Below are positions 10,200 through 17,778 of a stretch of 29,474 nt of DNA, piece after piece. The position numbers and the translations under genes were made by a program. Origin of the DNA: Barthelona sp. PAP020 (Eukaryota; Metamonada: BaSk clade); contig JARQWU010000118.1 of assembly GCA_040182905.1 (NCBI GenBank), positions 1 to 29,474 of the forward strand, read 5' to 3'. Position 1 is the first letter of the stretch. Each line of letters starts with the position of its first letter. The notes beneath the pieces are model-generated. The model ran no database searches and had not been told where the DNA came from. It saw only the letters and a list, made by a program, of their open reading frames with translations.

Positions 10200-11204
10200 T
10201 TATAAGGCACCAAATCTTCTACTCCTTCTAAAATACTCTTCTAAACAATGATTTAAAGCCAATCCATCAAATTCAGGCCAATAACGATCAATGAAAACAA
10301 GCTCTGAATAAGTACTTTGCCAAGTCAAAAAGTTACTCAATCTATACTCTCCAGAAGTTCTAATGATCAAATCACAAGGAGGAGTAGACATATTTTCAGT
10401 AATTTTTTCTTCATTGAGCGATTTAATAAGACGGTCCTTGAATAATTCCACGTTATTATCACAATTGCAAATCTTTTCACTTTCTTTTTTTATACATTGA
10501 TGTATTGAATTAACAATGTCATTATGTCCACTGTAAGAGAGGGCGAAAACAAATGTTGTTCCCTTATGATCCTTTGTAGATTCTTCAGCATCACGTATTA
10601 ATTCTTGCAGCTCTTTGTCAAATGATTCAATATTTCCAATGCTCTTAAAAACACCATCATTGTTTTCAATGTATTGTTTTTGATTTTTCAAAAAATCCTT
10701 CAATAAATTCATCAAATAGTTGACTTCATCAGCTGGTCGCTTCCAATTCTCTTGAGAAAAACAATAAAAAGTGATCATAGAAATTTTAAGCTTTGTAACA
10801 TGTTCTATCAAACTTTTAACAACATCTGCACCCTTTCTATGACCTTCTACTCTTGGTAAACCTTGTTTCTTTGCCCATCTTCCATTTCCATCCATAATAA
10901 TGCCAATATGATTCGGTAACTTTTCACAGTCTAATTGATTCTTTGTTATCCTTTTTCTTTGTCTTGTTTTGATAACATCAATAATTTTGTTAAATAATGG
11001 TTTGATTGACAAATCTTTTGTGAATATATAAATTGTCACAAATAAAACTACTAAAAATGGAGATAAACTATTATTTTTTGAACCTAAATATAATAAAAGT
11101 GAAGCTTCAAACACTCCTATAATATTTAGAAACAATTTCATAGTCAAAAAAAAAAAATTATTGCCCATACATATTGTCTCAAATTGAATTTCTTTCCCTT
11201 TCAT
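10200..11204 (-). CDS. cis-Prenyltransferase (undecaprenyl/dehydrodolichyl diphosphate synthase family)
   Basis: This enzyme condenses isopentenyl diphosphate in cis onto farnesyl diphosphate, giving the polyprenyl diphosphate precursor of dolichol, at the endoplasmic reticulum in eukaryotes. All signature regions are present in the 334-residue product: IGIIMDGNGRWAKKQG at about 100-115 with the catalytic Asp105, EGHRKG at 120-125, TFYCFSQENWKRP at 145-157, FALSYSG at 220-226, DLIIRTSGEYRLSNFLTWQ from 278, and SELVFIDRYWPEF at 300-312 with the conserved Glu301. The C-terminus is RRSRRFGAL, so it has the RxG motif (residues 330-332) used in catalysis by single-subunit enzymes and supplied by NgBR in the human two-subunit enzyme. 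Residues about 17-62 are hydrophobic, an N-terminal membrane anchor absent from bacterial UppS. Met22 (11141-11139) is an alternative start just upstream of the first hydrophobic segment. Family is certain; homomeric action is inferred. Confidence 0.96.
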   Translation of the reverse strand: MKGKEIQFETICMGNNFFFLTMKLFLNIIGVFEASLLLYLGSKNNSLSPFLVVLFVTIYIFTKDLSIKPLFNKIIDVIKTRQRKRITKNQLDCEKLPNHIGIIMDGNGRWAKKQGLPRVEGHRKGADVVKSLIEHVTKLKISMITFYCFSQENWKRPADEVNYLMNLLKDFLKNQKQYIENNDGVFKSIGNIESFDKELQELIRDAEESTKDHKGTTFVFALSYSGHNDIVNSIHQCIKKESEKICNCDNNVELFKDRLIKSLNEEKITENMSTPPCDLIIRTSGEYRLSNFLTWQSTYSELVFIDRYWPEFDGLALNHCLEEYFRRSRRFGAL

Positions 11205-11694
11205 GGAAGAAAATAAATTTGGAAATTAATAATTTTGATTTTTTGTGTTCATTGATAAAGTTTATTAAATTCAGAAATATGAAAAGATTCATTGGGTAAG
11301 ATTTCCTCTTTTTGGGAATTTGTAGCGAATATCTTGCTAAAAATATGACAAATTATTTTGCTGTAAAACTATGACAATTTAAAAATCAGACAACGAAAAC
11401 AAAAAAATAACTGAAAACTTGAGTTCGGCTTCAGTTTAGAAATCTTCTCAATGACCAATTGTTGATAATAGCAGAAGATAAAAACTTATGGCTTGCATAC
11501 ACAAAAAAAGAAAGTTGTGAGAAAAGCCTGATTCAATGATTCAAGATCTTTTCATTAACTCATAGTTTAATTTGCTTAAGTTTCAATGTTTTGTTATTTT
11601 AATATGACGTAAATCTAATTGAAAAGAGTTTTAACGTTGTTTTTCAACAAAAGAATACTCAAAAATAATTTTACAAAGAGTTTTACAAATTTTA
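11205..11694. other. Intergenic region upstream of the prenyltransferase gene
   Basis: A 490-bp AT-rich gap between two minus-strand genes. It should contain the prenyltransferase promoter and the 3' end of the coiled-coil gene. I found no open frame of note, no RNA gene and no repeat. Confidence 0.5.
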
Positions 11695-12207
11695 TTAATA
11701 CGAATCAGTTTTTTCTTTTTTAAAACGTCTAGAATTCTCCAAAATAGTTGAAAATATTTTCTTTTCAGGAATAATATAAGAAAGTTGGGGTTTTGGTTTG
11801 GTGTTACTAATTATTGATGATTGCACATCAACATTTGTCAAATTAATTTGTTGTGATTCCAAATTCATTGATTGTTGAAATGATTGAGATGGTGAATCAA
11901 TAGGTTCAAAATATTGCATTGGCGACATTTCTTCAAATTGTTCCCCATTATTTAAATTTTGTAGTAACAATCTTGACCTGGTAACTGAGTCTAATAGTCT
12001 GTAGGCTTCATTTTTTAAGGATACAATCTTTCCATTCTTTTCATTTTTTAAATCATCCATAAATTCCATGGGTTCATCGAATATGTTTCCATATTTTTGA
12101 ATCATTATTTTCATTTCTTCAATATCTTTGTCAATTTCTTCTATATCATTTTCATAAATCTTTAATGTATCTTCAAAATCAGTTGTATCAATTTTTCTTG
12201 ACATCAT
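11695..12207 (-). CDS. Hypothetical protein with N-terminal coiled coil
   Basis: The first ATG in frame is at 12207-12205, immediately followed by a second ATG at 12204; the frame upstream is opened only by a TTG. The product has 170 residues and ends in TAA. Residues about 5-70 have alternating acidic and hydrophobic residues (DFEDTLKIYENDIEEIDKDI) and should form a helix or coiled coil. A less ordered, Gln/Ser/Asn-rich region follows, then a basic C-terminus (SRRFKKEKTDSY). I do not recognise a family. It is divergent from the neighbour at 12266, with only 58 bp between the start codons, so the two probably share a promoter. The small size and helical N-terminus would suit a subunit of a larger complex, but that is only a guess. 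Confidence 0.6.
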   Translation of the reverse strand: MMSRKIDTTDFEDTLKIYENDIEEIDKDIEEMKIMIQKYGNIFDEPMEFMDDLKNEKNGKIVSLKNEAYRLLDSVTRSRLLLQNLNNGEQFEEMSPMQYFEPIDSPSQSFQQSMNLESQQINLTNVDVQSSIISNTKPKPQLSYIIPEKKIFSTILENSRRFKKEKTDSY

Positions 12208-12265
12208 AAAGAAATAATGATTTAAAAAAATTTGATATGTTTTGTTCAAATTGTTTTTTTAATTC
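12208..12265. promoter_or_regulatory. 58-bp shared divergent promoter region
   Basis: The start codons of two opposite-facing genes are separated by 58 bp of very AT-rich sequence, including a T8 tract at about 12253-12260. Both 5' leaders must be very short, or the transcripts overlap. The promoter role is inferred from orientation. Confidence 0.4.
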
Positions 12266-13684
12266 ATGTCTTCATTATTTAGTGGAGCTAATTTACGATT
12301 ACTTCTTGAGAAACAAAAACAGCTCCAACAGGGAGATACAGCTTCTGTAAATGAAGGATTGAATGCAAGTTCCCAAATTGATTTTCAAAGCAATTTGTCA
12401 CAACAACAAACACAAAATTTACAAAATGAGCCCTATGGGGAAATAAATATACCACCTACTGCAGAAAAACCATCGCAAATACAGAATATTCATTATGAAG
12501 CTCCATATAATAGGGCTGTTTCACAATATAATGCGCCTTCTTTTCCTGTAGTCAAACCAAATCCTGAGATTATTCAAAGAAAAACACCAATTAGTAAAAA
12601 ATTGGGATGTTTTCCTCCTTGGACTCTGAAATCAGGATTTATGAACTTAACTTGTGTTGAAGCTAAATCAATCATTTCGACTATACATTGTAATTTGGTT
12701 AGAATTGTTGTTCCTATTCATTCATTTTTAACATTGCCTTTAAATTCTACTCGTGCAAGTGTAAACATTGATTATTCCACTTTACCAGATACTCCTCCTA
12801 TAGATACTACCTTCAATAAAGAACCGGAGGAAGATATTTCTAAAAAAGAAGCAGAAGAAGAAGAAGAAGAAGAAGAAGAAATGGAAGAAGAAGAAGAATA
12901 TATTATTGTTAGAGTTTTGTTGTACAATGTGTCGAACGTTACACCTGTTGGCATTCAATTTTTAACAATATCTTCAGAAGACGATTCTATTTTTCCTTCT
13001 TTTAAAATTAAAAAAACTGATGACAAAGAAAAATTGAAAAAGGAAGTGGGAAAACAGTTATTTTCCTCCTTGTTGATATCTTCTGAAAAATTTGCCAGTT
13101 CTGTTTTAACACACGCTATCTTTCAAATGGATGATGATTGCTTGGATACCTTTTATTTACTTTGTGGCCTGAAAGATTTAGAGCCATCAAGAGACGAATT
13201 TTTTAATCAATGGTCTTTGAGATATAATGGAAAAAACTATACCCCTTCGCCATCTGGCAAAACTGAAGTATTGGTCACAGCGACAACAAATTTTGAACGA
13301 AAGATAGAATTGCTACCGTTATATCAACTGTTCAAAATTGTAAATTCTAAACCTGAAATTTTAGCGTTGGATCGTTTTGCTTTAACTATTTTTCATTTGC
13401 AAATGATGAGAAAAGGTACAATTTGTATTGGAACTTGTTTAATGCCTTATTATTTTCCTCAAGATCTTGATGTTGAACAATTGGAAGATCATTTGATGTA
13501 TCTTGTCAGTTTTGTTAATCAAATTTCAAAGGAAGTTTTTGAAAAGTTGTTATTTTCTTCAGGTTGTCCTTTGAGTATTAATCAAATATCAAGAATTGTC
13601 AGCTCATTACCTTCTGGTATCAGTAATCCTTTGGAATTATTAAAAACATTAAAAGTTCTGTATCAAAATAATATTCAGTCATAA
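12266..13684 (+). CDS. Hypothetical protein with glutamine-rich N-terminus and acidic tract
   Basis: The 472-residue frame opens at ATG 12266 and ends with TAA. Residues 1-110 are rich in Gln, Asn, Ser and Pro and probably disordered (LLEKQKQLQQG; SQQQTQNLQN). Residues about 113-180 look folded (KLGCFPPWTLKSGFMNLTCV). Residues 195-211 are almost pure glutamate, coded by GAA repeats. The C-terminal half (about 215-470) has regular hydrophobic spacing and looks globular, with no motif I can assign; phrases include RVLLYNVSNVTPVGIQFL and SGCPLSINQISRIVSSLPSG. The acidic block appears to be an insertion in an otherwise folded domain. It shares a 58-bp divergent promoter region with the coiled-coil gene, suggesting possible co-expression. 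No function is proposed. Confidence 0.7.
   Translation: MSSLFSGANLRLLLEKQKQLQQGDTASVNEGLNASSQIDFQSNLSQQQTQNLQNEPYGEINIPPTAEKPSQIQNIHYEAPYNRAVSQYNAPSFPVVKPNPEIIQRKTPISKKLGCFPPWTLKSGFMNLTCVEAKSIISTIHCNLVRIVVPIHSFLTLPLNSTRASVNIDYSTLPDTPPIDTTFNKEPEEDISKKEAEEEEEEEEEMEEEEEYIIVRVLLYNVSNVTPVGIQFLTISSEDDSIFPSFKIKKTDDKEKLKKEVGKQLFSSLLISSEKFASSVLTHAIFQMDDDCLDTFYLLCGLKDLEPSRDEFFNQWSLRYNGKNYTPSPSGKTEVLVTATTNFERKIELLPLYQLFKIVNSKPEILALDRFALTIFHLQMMRKGTICIGTCLMPYYFPQDLDVEQLEDHLMYLVSFVNQISKEVFEKLLFSSGCPLSINQISRIVSSLPSGISNPLELLKTLKVLYQNNIQS
12848..12898 (+). repeat. GAA trinucleotide tract encoding polyglutamate
   Basis: One GAA and one GCA are followed by nine GAA codons, one ATG and five more GAA codons, all in frame. 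The purity of the triplet implies slippage-type expansion. The length should vary between strains. Confidence 0.85.
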
Positions 13685-14647
13685 CAAATTTTAAATCTTT
13701 TAATAATAGATGATAAATAAGTAATGAATTTTGTACTTTCAATGCAGTTGTTTCATGTATTGTTGTTTCTTAACAGGAATAAATTTTGGTTCTTTTTTCA
13801 ATTAAATCTGCTTATGAATAAAAGATTCTCTTAAATAAGATTTTTGATAACATGAAGGAAGTTATTTCAAATTACAGTGCAGGTCTATCTCAGCGTTAAA
13901 ATACATTTTATATTCTGATTTTTAAAAGTCCAGAAGAAAATAAAGAAAAAACAAAAGTTGTTTACAACATGATTATTTCAACCAATGGAAATTATTCGTC
14001 CTTCCTCTTTTCCTTTAATACGAAACTTTGCCATTAATTACTCCAAACTTTTTTGATTTTTTACAAGTGAACTCCAAGACATCTTGTGAAATGAATAAAT
14101 TTCAAGAATATCGGAGCTATCTAGCTCTTTTAAAAAATTTACTAATCAGATGAAGAGCCAATCTCAAGTTTGGAGAGTTTTGGAAAACTTTTCGTACAAA
14201 GCAAAATAAAAAAGAAACAATAAGTGGACTGTTTGACAGATATCGACATTCAACATACTTTTCCGTTCAATTTGCAGATCAATTGGATATAATGATCACA
14301 AAACGTATATTACATTAAAAATAGTGCAAAAATACATTGAAACAATGACTTTCGATAAAATAATTCGAACAAACGTCATTAAAGCAGAAAAATATTTTCT
14401 TATAATATTTTCACGGTGTTTAAAACAATATTGAGAGCACAACTATTGGAATAAATTCGACAAAGAAAGTCCCAACAAAAAAGCAGTAACACATCGAAAG
14501 GAACATCTCACACATAACTAATCAATCAATTCACTTCATTTCGATAACGAATGCTCCAAAACACGGACTGATTGCTTCTAAAAAAATGTTGAAAATGTAT
14601 GAAAAGATGGAATTCTTTCTTTAGCTTGATTTCTTTTTTTCCAAGCA
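13685..14647. other. Long intergenic region upstream of the kinase-ankyrin gene
   Basis: This 963-bp AT-rich stretch lies between two plus-strand genes. It contains only very short open frames, such as about twenty codons from 14091 and another from 14151, which I do not support. It is several times longer than the other 5' gaps and presumably holds the kinase promoter. No RNA gene or repeat was recognised. A pyrimidine-rich tract ending in AG lies just before the kinase ATG (14628-14645). Confidence 0.45.
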
Positions 14648-16858
14648 ATGGTTGTTAACATTGACATTTCAGTCATCAAAGAGATAATTCAACAAAAGGA
14701 AACTGAAGGTGCTACTTTTGTAGAAAACTGGCGATCAAAGGGCAATAATCGAATGCCTAATATGGAATCATTTACAGACCTCTTAAATTCTTTGAAGCCT
14801 ACCAAAATTCATGGATCTAGTGTTAACATAATCACTGAATATTTTGTAGAAGGGAAGACTGGTTACTTGAGCATCGCGGAACGGTATGAAGTGGTTGAAA
14901 TAATTAAGTTCTTTCACAATCCACTGGAAGAACACGATTTACTGAAAGAATGCGTGCCAATGTGCCTTAACCATCATTTCATTCGTCAAATTCATGGTGT
15001 GACCAAAATCAATGGTAAAACTGGGATAGTTATGCAATTTTGTGATTCAGTTCTCGAACATGAAATACCCAAACTTTCGTTGATGCAAAAGCTCACGATA
15101 CTCATGCAAGTTGCTTCCAGTCTAGATTATTGTCATGAATGCGGTTTTATTCATGGTGATGTTCAACCCAAAAATGTTCTTTTAAGAGAAGAGAAAGGGA
15201 AGTTCATTCCTGCTTTAAGCGATTTTGGGACTGTGGAAGATTGCAATAGTTCATCGATGGTTGCCATGACAGGTTCCATCGGTTATCGCCCTCCTGAAGT
15301 TGTTAAAAATTTTAATGTTGGTCAAATTAATCGTAAAGCAATTGATGTGTGGGCGTTTGGTGTGATGATGATTCATGTAATGACTGGTATTCCTGCTTTC
15401 GATGGAAACGATGATATGAAAGTATATATGGAAGTGTTGAATGGGAAATTGCCGTATACTGATGAGATGATTGATTCAGTGGAGGGTCATGGTATTGTAA
15501 GGTTATGTTTGGACAAAGATCCAGCCAAGCGTCCATCATTTGAGTTGATTACTGATTATTTGAAGATGCTCATCGATACGGTATTTGAACGCACTAACCC
15601 TTTCAATAAGTATAAAATGGGTCAAGTTTTTGTTCCAAATAGATTCGATGTGGATGGATTTGAAAATAATGGTGTGCCAAAGAAGATTTATAGGGCTGCA
15701 TTGGAGGGAAATCTGGAGGTTGTCAAGCAGTGTATCAAAGCTGGTGTGGATGTGAATAAACAGGGAAAGGAAGGAATGACATCGCTGTATGGGGCTTGTT
15801 TCAATGGGCATATCAAGGTTGTTGAGTTTTTGTTGGATTTTAAGGCTGATGTTAGTTTGTGTATGAATGATGGATTTTCTCCATTGTTCATTAGTTGTCA
15901 AAATGGTCATCTTGATGTTGCCGAAATGCTCTTAGATCATGGGGCTGATGTTAGTTTGTGTACGAATGATGGTGCTTCTCCATTGTTCATTAGTTGTCAA
16001 ATTGGTCATCTTGATGTTGCCGAAATGCTCTTGGATCATGGGGCTGATGTTAGTTTGTGTACGAATGATGGTGCTTCTCCATTGTTCATTAGTTGTCAAA
16101 TTGGTCATTTTGATGTGGCCGAAATGCTCTTGGATCATGGGGCTGATGTTAGTCTGTGTACGAATGATGGTGCTTCTCCATTGTACATCAGTTGTCAAAA
16201 TGGTCATCTTGATGTTGCCGAAATGCTCTCGGATCATGGGGCTGATGTTAATTTGTGTAATAATAATGCTTCTTCATTGTTCATCAGTTGTCAAATTGGT
16301 CATCTTGATGTCGCCAAGATGCTCTTGGATCGTGGAGCTAATGTTAATTTATGTATGAGTGATGGTGTTTCTCCATTGTACATCAGTTGTTACAGTGGTC
16401 ATCTTGATGTAGCCAAAATGCTCTTGGATCATGGGGCTGATGTTAGTTTATGCAATAACAATGGTGCTTCTCCATTGTACATCAGTTGTTACAATGGTCA
16501 TCTTGATGTCGCCAAAATGCTCTTGGATCGTGGGGCCAATGTTAATTTGTGTAGGAATAATGGTGTTTCTTCATTGTACATTTGTTGTCAAAAAGGTCAT
16601 CTTGATGTCGCCAAAATGCTTTTGGATTATGGGGCTCATGTTAATTTGTGCAAGAATACTGGGTGGTCTCCATTACATATTAGTTGTCAAAATGGTCATC
16701 TTGATGTTGCCAAAATGCTCTTGGATCATGAAGCCAATGTAAATCTCAAAACCACAAAAGGATCAACACCAATTGATATTGCCAAAGCCAATGGTCATTC
16801 CCAAATTGTAAAGCTTCTCAAACCGTATTATGGTTGGTTCAAAACTTTGTTTGTTTAA
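14648..16858 (+). CDS. Protein kinase-ankyrin repeat fusion protein
   Basis: The 736-residue product has an N-terminal kinase domain (about 55-310) and a C-terminal ankyrin array (about 344-727). Kinase landmarks: a degenerate glycine loop (EGKTGYLSIAE, 67-77), a likely ATP lysine in EVVEIIKFF (Lys87), the catalytic loop HGDVQPKN (169-176) with Asp171 and Asn176, DFG at 192-194, PPE at 215-217 in place of APE, DVWAFG at 233-238, and a conserved Arg in PAKRPSFEL. The catalytic Asp, Asn and DFG are intact, so it may be active. The HRD arginine is replaced by Gly, so it is a non-RD kinase that may not need activation-loop phosphorylation. The array has eleven complete ankyrin repeats plus a partial twelfth, most with the core GHLDVAKMLLDHGADV. 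No signal peptide or membrane helix is seen. It looks TKL-like and could be a signalling scaffold or sensor; substrates are unknown. Base use in the array is visibly less AT-rich than in neighbouring genes. Confidence 0.88.
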   Translation: MVVNIDISVIKEIIQQKETEGATFVENWRSKGNNRMPNMESFTDLLNSLKPTKIHGSSVNIITEYFVEGKTGYLSIAERYEVVEIIKFFHNPLEEHDLLKECVPMCLNHHFIRQIHGVTKINGKTGIVMQFCDSVLEHEIPKLSLMQKLTILMQVASSLDYCHECGFIHGDVQPKNVLLREEKGKFIPALSDFGTVEDCNSSSMVAMTGSIGYRPPEVVKNFNVGQINRKAIDVWAFGVMMIHVMTGIPAFDGNDDMKVYMEVLNGKLPYTDEMIDSVEGHGIVRLCLDKDPAKRPSFELITDYLKMLIDTVFERTNPFNKYKMGQVFVPNRFDVDGFENNGVPKKIYRAALEGNLEVVKQCIKAGVDVNKQGKEGMTSLYGACFNGHIKVVEFLLDFKADVSLCMNDGFSPLFISCQNGHLDVAEMLLDHGADVSLCTNDGASPLFISCQIGHLDVAEMLLDHGADVSLCTNDGASPLFISCQIGHFDVAEMLLDHGADVSLCTNDGASPLYISCQNGHLDVAEMLSDHGADVNLCNNNASSLFISCQIGHLDVAKMLLDRGANVNLCMSDGVSPLYISCYSGHLDVAKMLLDHGADVSLCNNNGASPLYISCYNGHLDVAKMLLDRGANVNLCRNNGVSSLYICCQKGHLDVAKMLLDYGAHVNLCKNTGWSPLHISCQNGHLDVAKMLLDHEANVNLKTTKGSTPIDIAKANGHSQIVKLLKPYYGWFKTLFV
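15878..16765 (+). repeat. Tandem 99-bp repeats encoding ankyrin repeats
   Basis: Nine consecutive units start at 15878, 15977, 16076, 16175, 16271, 16370, 16469, 16568 and 16667. Each encodes 33 residues except the unit starting at 16175, which lacks one codon (a glycine) and is 96 bp. The units at 15878, 15977 and 16076 differ by only a few bases, while units toward the end diverge more. The gradient points to recent local duplication or gene conversion in the first half. Long open frames on the other strand and in the +1 frame here are by-products of the periodic sequence. Confidence 0.93.
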
Positions 16859-17778
16859 CAAACCCATACATCCACAAAACACTATTTCATTGCCAATATA
16901 TCAAGCAACGCCCCCAATTTTTTCATTTTTTAGTTCATATTGGCATTTTATTCTTCTTGCAATCTTTGGTGTTTGTATTGATGCAAGTCATATTGCATCT
17001 TCATTATTGAAGGTTAAACTTTCCAGTTTTTCTTTTGCAGAGATGTAGAGAGTAGGAATATAATATCTGCTGCAAATGCTTACTTTTTCTTATTCCAAGA
17101 TAGAATTTCAGCCACTCATTTCTTTCGGTTGAAATTTCCTGAAATTAGTTTTCTCTGTTTGATTTTGTAAATAGATAAATTGTTTTTTTTTATTCATGCA
17201 GAAAATGTTGAAACTTTAAAATTTTCCAAAGGAAATTTGGAACTTAATTTTGCCTTTGGTAAACACAAAGAATTGTAACATGGGAAAAATTCTATCTTTC
17301 GAACTTTATTTTTTGATCATTTTTATTCTATGTCAAGAAATCAGGGACTAAGAGTGAATAAAAGAGAACAGGGCTTATTTTGTTAAAAGCTTTTAACGCC
17401 CTATTGATCAATTGATACACTTTAGATTGTCTTAGTTGACGGTTAAACTTTAAAATTTTGCTTTTATTAAAATACAGAATAGGAAAGAAGAATTTCCCCA
17501 ATATTCTCATAATTGATGATTAAACATGCAGCAGCAACTCATTTTCTGTGGCGGAGATTTGAAGACACGAGTTCTTTTTCCTACTCTCTTTGTGTAAATA
17601 AATTTGGTTGTTTCACAACTGGACCAAAAAGGTTTATTATCTAGTGTACACCTGAGACGCCAATTACAAGTATGAAAACTTTCATACAAATGTTTTGTAC
17701 AAAGAAAAAATTAAACCTAATATTTACAACGCATACAAAGACTCAAAAACTTAGAAAACATTACAAATTTTCTGAAAT
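16859..17778. other. Convergent intergenic region, kinase-ankyrin / VPS18
   Basis: These 920 bp separate two genes that end toward each other, unusually long for a convergent gap here. Small frames at 16830-17048 (+), 17328-17510 (-) and 17507-17689 (-) have no recognisable similarity and look like chance. A 16-bp perfect palindrome lies at 17382-17397. I see no RNA gene or mobile element. Confidence 0.45.

Noticed and set aside
15932-16358. Open frames of 101 codons (-) and 139 codons (+, other frame) within the ankyrin array
   Set aside because: The 99-bp period keeps any stop-free alternative frame open through many units. The translated products are repetitive by-products with no independent start context.
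15878-16765. Regular direct repeats resembling a CRISPR or satellite array
   Set aside because: Units are contiguous, coding and in frame as ankyrin repeats, without spacers.
16830-17048. Overlapping plus-strand frame with a hydrophobic segment after the kinase-ankyrin gene, as a possible membrane extension by frameshift
   Set aside because: The ankyrin array ends with a normal capping repeat and TAA. The hydrophobic run follows from T-rich non-coding sequence, and no slip site or convincing intron was seen.
17328-17689. Two adjacent minus-strand frames of 60 codons in the convergent gap, considered as a decayed gene
   Set aside because: No shared similarity, no recognisable motif and composition like the surrounding non-coding DNA.
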